The notes below the pieces were generated by a model. The model saw only the letters and a list, made by a program, of their open reading frames with translations. It had not been told where the DNA came from and searched no databases. Shown here piece after piece: positions 60,726 through 64,000 of a DNA stretch of 64,000 nucleotides. Every line of letters begins with the position of its first letter. Position 1 is the stretch's first letter. A program made the translations under genes and the position numbers. This stretch comes from Kiloniella laminariae (GTDB lineage: Bacteria; Pseudomonadota; Alphaproteobacteria; Kiloniellales; Kiloniellaceae): positions 930,001 through 994,000 of the forward strand of contig NZ_JAPWGY010000001.1 of assembly GCF_027214005.1 (NCBI RefSeq), written 5' to 3'.

Positions 60726-61850
60726 CTAGTGCTTAAGCCATGTATTGAATAGACGCTCCATCTCGTCCTCATTATCAACCCACCAGATCGCATCGGGAAC
60801 TAAAGAACGCGACATACGTTCAGGGGTTGTGGGTATGTAAGGAAGCATGTCTTTGCCAGACGTGTAATGCTTGCCAACGAACGGGATAGAGGAACGCCTT
60901 GCTGGACCGTGCGCGATATAACTTGCTTGTCTGGCTAGCGCAGGCGTGTTCGAGGAATAACGAATGAACTCGAGTGCCAGTTCCAGATCAGGTGTGCCCT
61001 TTGGGATAACCCAACCCTCCAGTTCAAGCGATTGCCAATCCCAAAGTGTTGAAATGGACTGTCCTTGTTCAATCTCAGCCTGATAACTGCGTCCATTATA
61101 AATGGAAGTCATCGCGACCTGCTTTTCTTTGAGAAATATACCCGGTTCTATTCCTTTTTCCCACCAGACAATATGATCTTTGATGGTATCGAGCTTTGCG
61201 AATGCCCTTTTTTTGCCTTCTGAAGTCGAGAGTGTTTGGTAAAGTTGGTCAGGCAGAACCCCGTCAGCCAATAAAGCCCATTCGAGATTATTCGTGGCTC
61301 CTTTAAATAAGCCGCGTTTTCCAGGAAATTTTTTGAGATCAAAAAAATCTGCCAATTCGGTGGGGTGTTTTTCGCCCCATTGTCCGGTTGGGTAAGCAAA
61401 ATGAGTGGAATATGCGACCATGGGAACAAAACAGTTTTTGCTCGTTTTGCTTAATTGAAGAGCTGGATAAAAATCTTTGCTCGCGGGGGTCCCATCTGGA
61501 GCAGGGTATAGATCCTTGTCTAAATCTATTTCCACTAAAAGGCCTTCATCACAAGCGACCATGGCCGCCCCGGGGAGCATGTCTACAACATCCCATATTA
61601 TAGCATTCTGTTTGGCCTGGTATCGAAGGTCGTTTATAGCAGTGAAGCTTCCGGTGATAAGCTCGATCTTTTTGTCTGGGTGTTCTTCTTGGAATGGTTT
61701 GATATAGGCCTTTTCTTGACTGATGCCATAAGCTCCGCCCCAGGAAGTGACAACAAAAGATGATGGGCTGGTGGAACGTACACAGCCAGATGTGCCCAGT
61801 AGCATCAGGCCAATAATTGCCCAAAAGCACCCGTCTAGATTATTTTTCAT
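60726..61850 (-). CDS. PotD-like extracellular solute-binding lipoprotein
   Basis: 374 residues. Lipoprotein signal L-M-L-L-G-T-S-G-C. Polyamine-type (family 1/8) binding protein: V-V-T-S-W-G-G-A-Y, K-P-F-Q-E-E-H-P-D-K-K-I, W-D-V-V-D-M, F-D-L-K-K-F-P-G-K-R-G-L. Usually works with PotABC-type permeases; none is nearby, so it is an orphan component whose transporter lies elsewhere or is missing. Ligand unknown. Confidence 0.82.
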   Translation of the reverse strand: MKNNLDGCFWAIIGLMLLGTSGCVRSTSPSSFVVTSWGGAYGISQEKAYIKPFQEEHPDKKIELITGSFTAINDLRYQAKQNAIIWDVVDMLPGAAMVACDEGLLVEIDLDKDLYPAPDGTPASKDFYPALQLSKTSKNCFVPMVAYSTHFAYPTGQWGEKHPTELADFFDLKKFPGKRGLFKGATNNLEWALLADGVLPDQLYQTLSTSEGKKRAFAKLDTIKDHIVWWEKGIEPGIFLKEKQVAMTSIYNGRSYQAEIEQGQSISTLWDWQSLELEGWVIPKGTPDLELALEFIRYSSNTPALARQASYIAHGPARRSSIPFVGKHYTSGKDMLPYIPTTPERMSRSLVPDAIWWVDNEDEMERLFNTWLKH

Positions 61851-61904
61851 GAAGAAAAACCGTTTCGAATAAAAATGGATGTGGAGAGACTGTAGGCTGT
61901 GTCG

Positions 61905-62414
61905 TCAGGGATGGGTAGAAAACGGAATATCCTCGACAAACCCGTCTGAAATTTTGTCAATACGCGCGCGAACGTACCCGGCACTTTTGAAATTTGTCGC
62001 TGCAATCAAGTAACTGCTCTGATCGTTGTAAATCTGAAAGCAACGATCATGAATAGCGGAATCATCGTATGAGAAGCACAGTTCGTTTTCTTTAACATGC
62101 CAAGCGCCTGCAACGTTTTTTCCGCAGTCCCAGTTTTTGTTTTTTTGGGCTTCGCAATAGCGGTAGTTCGTGGTGCCATTCACATCGTAGTACTCCATCC
62201 ATTTGTTCTTTTTGTTTTCAAAGTTTGCTGATGGAGTTGTCACATATTCGCCGACGAGAGTGTTACCCGTGAGCAGCTTTGTAATCTCTTCACCGGATAA
62301 AGGAGTAAGGCCTTTGCTTTGGAGGTCTGCAATAGATTGATAATTTTCGCTTCCGGTTGTAACGCAACCAGCGAGCAACAATAAAGTCGGAGCAAGAGAC
62401 AGTTTTGATAACAT
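61905..62414 (-). CDS. small lipoprotein
   Basis: 169 residues; AGGGA upstream. Lipoprotein signal L-L-L-L-A-G-C-V-T-T. The mature part has four more cysteines (Y-C-E-A, D-C-G-K, L-C-F-S, R-C-F-Q), probably two disulfides, and the pattern L-L-T-G-N-T-L-V-G-E-Y ... W-M-E-Y-Y-D, W-H-V-K-E-N-E-L-C-F-S-Y, similar to alphaproteobacterial lipoproteins of unknown role. Downstream of the PotD-like gene's promoter region, same strand. Confidence 0.75.
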   Translation of the reverse strand: MLSKLSLAPTLLLLAGCVTTGSENYQSIADLQSKGLTPLSGEEITKLLTGNTLVGEYVTTPSANFENKKNKWMEYYDVNGTTNYRYCEAQKNKNWDCGKNVAGAWHVKENELCFSYDDSAIHDRCFQIYNDQSSYLIAATNFKSAGYVRARIDKISDGFVEDIPFSTHP

Positions 62415-62602
62415 AGAACTTCCCTGTGTGATAAATCATATGAGAGCGAGTTTACTCTCGACGGTGGACGAGTTATTTTTTGCGAATGGTGATACTATCA
62501 GCACAAGGGAAATTCAAAGAAATAAATACATCTTATGGTATTGGTTCGTTTGTGCTGATGTGAATACAAAGTAGAAAACACCCTGCTTTTATTTCAAGAA
62601 TT

Positions 62603-63667
62603 TTAATTCAGGGCACGACCATCAGCGGTTCCATCCCGGGTTACTTCCTCGAACCAGTCGAGGGCGAGGGTGGCCCAGCCTTTGGGGACGTCGTGGCCTC
62701 CGGGAAACAGGACAAAGCGCAGGTCGCTGTCGGGGGTGCAGCGGGTCCACCAGCGTTGCCAGAAGATGGTGCCCATCTTTTCTTCGGGCATCATGTCAGT
62801 TTTGCTCATTTCGAATTCATCAGCGCGCAGGCCGTTACAGCCATTGACCTCTCGCAGGACCTGCAGGCCCTGAAATACATCCCCCTGATAAACACCCGAG
62901 CGCAAAGGGCGGCCTTCCAGCGGCACGGTCTGATCCATCCAGCCGTGGGTATGCATCAGCTTGACCGGCCCCTTGCAGTCGGATGATTCGGGATGTGGTC
63001 GCCAGAAGGCACCGGAAACCGGCGCATAGGCGGCGGCGATGTCCGGTGCCTGACAGGCAAGGTACCAGGTCAGGGACCCGCCGACGGAAAAGCCGCTCAT
63101 CAGAATACGCTGACGATCAATACCAAAGCGTTGTGTCGCGTCATCCAGAATTTCGCGGGAAAAAGCCAGTTCATCCCTGAGTTTCTTGCGCTGGGGCAAA
63201 AATGACCAGCCTGCACCAAAACGGGATTCTGGATACATCAGCCCGGTCGGGGCCAACACGGCATAACCACGTCCGGTCAAGGTATTGATCATCTCTTTGT
63301 CTTTCAGGGTAACTTCACCCGAACGCCCGGCGCCGTGAAAGAAAAGCACTGCAGGGATCTTGTTGCCCTTGGCCAGGTTCTTGGTATCGGGCAACGCAAC
63401 ATTATATTCGCCCAAAGGTATCTTGCAGGCATTGCCGATGTCTCCGCAACTTGTTCCTGAAGGTGTCAGCTCGCCTGCTGCCAATGCAGATGAAACAAAC
63501 GGATCGCGAATGATAAGGCTCAAGAACCAAACAAGTGCCACTGCAAAACCTGCCCGTGTTTTGTACCGGCCAGAGCACCTGTGCCTGTGCCCGATGGTTT
63601 CCTTGTTGGTGGTGATCTTTCTGGCACGTTTGACAGAGCTGGACAGCAGGGGGCGAGAGACCATCAT
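62603..63667 (-). CDS. PHB-depolymerase/feruloyl-esterase-like hydrolase
   Basis: Alpha/beta hydrolase of the exported polyhydroxybutyrate depolymerase (LpqC) type, about 354 residues from ATG 63667 (AAGG upstream; ATG 63721 lacks a site). Membrane/signal segment A-G-F-A-V-A-L-V-W-F-L-S-L-I, oxyanion region F-F-H-G-A-G-R-S-G, nucleophile elbow M-S-G-F-S-V-G-G-S, and the terminal G-G-H-D-V-P-K with catalytic His. Cysteine pairs suit export. Substrate may be an ester polymer or small ester. Confidence 0.83.
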   Translation of the reverse strand: MMVSRPLLSSSVKRARKITTNKETIGHRHRCSGRYKTRAGFAVALVWFLSLIIRDPFVSSALAAGELTPSGTSCGDIGNACKIPLGEYNVALPDTKNLAKGNKIPAVLFFHGAGRSGEVTLKDKEMINTLTGRGYAVLAPTGLMYPESRFGAGWSFLPQRKKLRDELAFSREILDDATQRFGIDRQRILMSGFSVGGSLTWYLACQAPDIAAAYAPVSGAFWRPHPESSDCKGPVKLMHTHGWMDQTVPLEGRPLRSGVYQGDVFQGLQVLREVNGCNGLRADEFEMSKTDMMPEEKMGTIFWQRWWTRCTPDSDLRFVLFPGGHDVPKGWATLALDWFEEVTRDGTADGRALN

Positions 63668-63781
63668 GGGACCTTGGTTGCTATGGGGGCTTTGGTTTGA
63701 AAAGACACGTATCGTGATCATACTATGCTGCTTGTATAATGGTGCCAGTACTAAAATGCGGACCGCAACAAATGTTATGAT

Positions 63782-64000
63782 CTAGCCAGCACTGCCGGGC
63801 AGAAACAGGTGGTTTTCCTGCCGGACCAGCTGGTCAAGGAATTCTGCGACGACGGCGACTTTCTTGGTGTTTTTCATGCTTTCATGCCAGACAGTCCAAT
63901 AGCTGCGCTGGATGGACTGTTCCGGGAAAAGCCGCACCAGATCTTTGCTGTGCGGATGGGCCATGAATTCGTGCAGGACGCCAATACCCGCCCCGGAGCA
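63782..64000 (-). CDS. LysR family regulator, C-terminal part (cut by window)
   Basis: The open frame continues past base 64000. The visible 72 codons start C-S-G-A-G-I-G-V-L-H-E-F-M and include L-V-R-L-F-P, Y-W-T-V-W-H-E and V-A-V-V-A-E-F-L-D, the typical end of the LysR ligand-binding domain. The helix-turn-helix lies outside the window. Confidence 0.8.
   Translation of the reverse strand, partial: CSGAGIGVLHEFMAHPHSKDLVRLFPEQSIQRSYWTVWHESMKNTKKVAVVAEFLDQLVRQENHLFLPGSAG

Overview
The window looks like chromosome of a marine-type alphaproteobacterium (Rhodospirillales/Thalassospira-like is my inference from gene content, moderate GC and protein style; no rRNA or tRNA is present to confirm it). 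It divides into a prophage (about 1-39650) and ordinary host metabolic genes (about 39690-64000).

Prophage. The backbone is the late region of a short-tailed (podovirus, T7/BPP-1-like) phage, all on the + strand: terminase large subunit (cut by the window start), portal, a Bbp19-like small protein, scaffold, major capsid, a Bbp16-like cement protein, two tail-tube/nozzle proteins, a gp14-like internal protein, a 1050-residue internal virion protein, a tail-fibre adaptor, a SPRY/concanavalin-type receptor-binding protein, a DUF4376 protein, holin-like protein, M15 peptidase endolysin, two exported proteins and DUF1353. No integrase or replication gene lies inside the window, so the left end of the prophage is outside it. 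Accessory genes (morons) interrupt the backbone, mostly on the opposite strand. The largest block, about 16 kb between terminase and portal, carries a complete chaperone-usher pilus operon (DUF4402 pilin, chaperone, usher), three related exported cysteine proteins, lipoproteins, a CPBP membrane protease and four + strand proteins sharing a C-terminal tail whose first residues (E-[I/V]-L-Y-P) also end the phage scaffold. At three places the moron insertions are bordered by duplicated pieces of the neighbouring phage gene, which preserves the gene or its ribosome binding site. An IS5-family element with two frameshifts sits in the tail region.

Host region. A cobalt-type nitrile hydratase operon (alpha, beta, activator, then a translationally coupled exported TonB/TolA-C-like protein) is followed by an exported nitrilase-superfamily enzyme. 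Next come a VOC protein and a urea transporter. A seven-gene minus-strand cluster, divergent from a GntR/FCD regulator and sharing an ATTGTATACAAT palindrome region, encodes an amino-acid ABC transporter (binding protein, two permeases, ATPase), a DapA-family lyase, a proline-racemase-family enzyme with an altered active site, and an iron-sulfur L-serine dehydratase. This fits uptake and breakdown of a hydroxyproline-like or related amino acid, but the usual D-hydroxyproline oxidase and the semialdehyde dehydrogenase are not here. The remainder holds a PaaK-like AMP-forming ligase, small membrane proteins, an XRE regulator, two orphan solute-binding proteins, a large protein of unknown family, a PHB-depolymerase-like esterase and the C-terminus of a LysR regulator.
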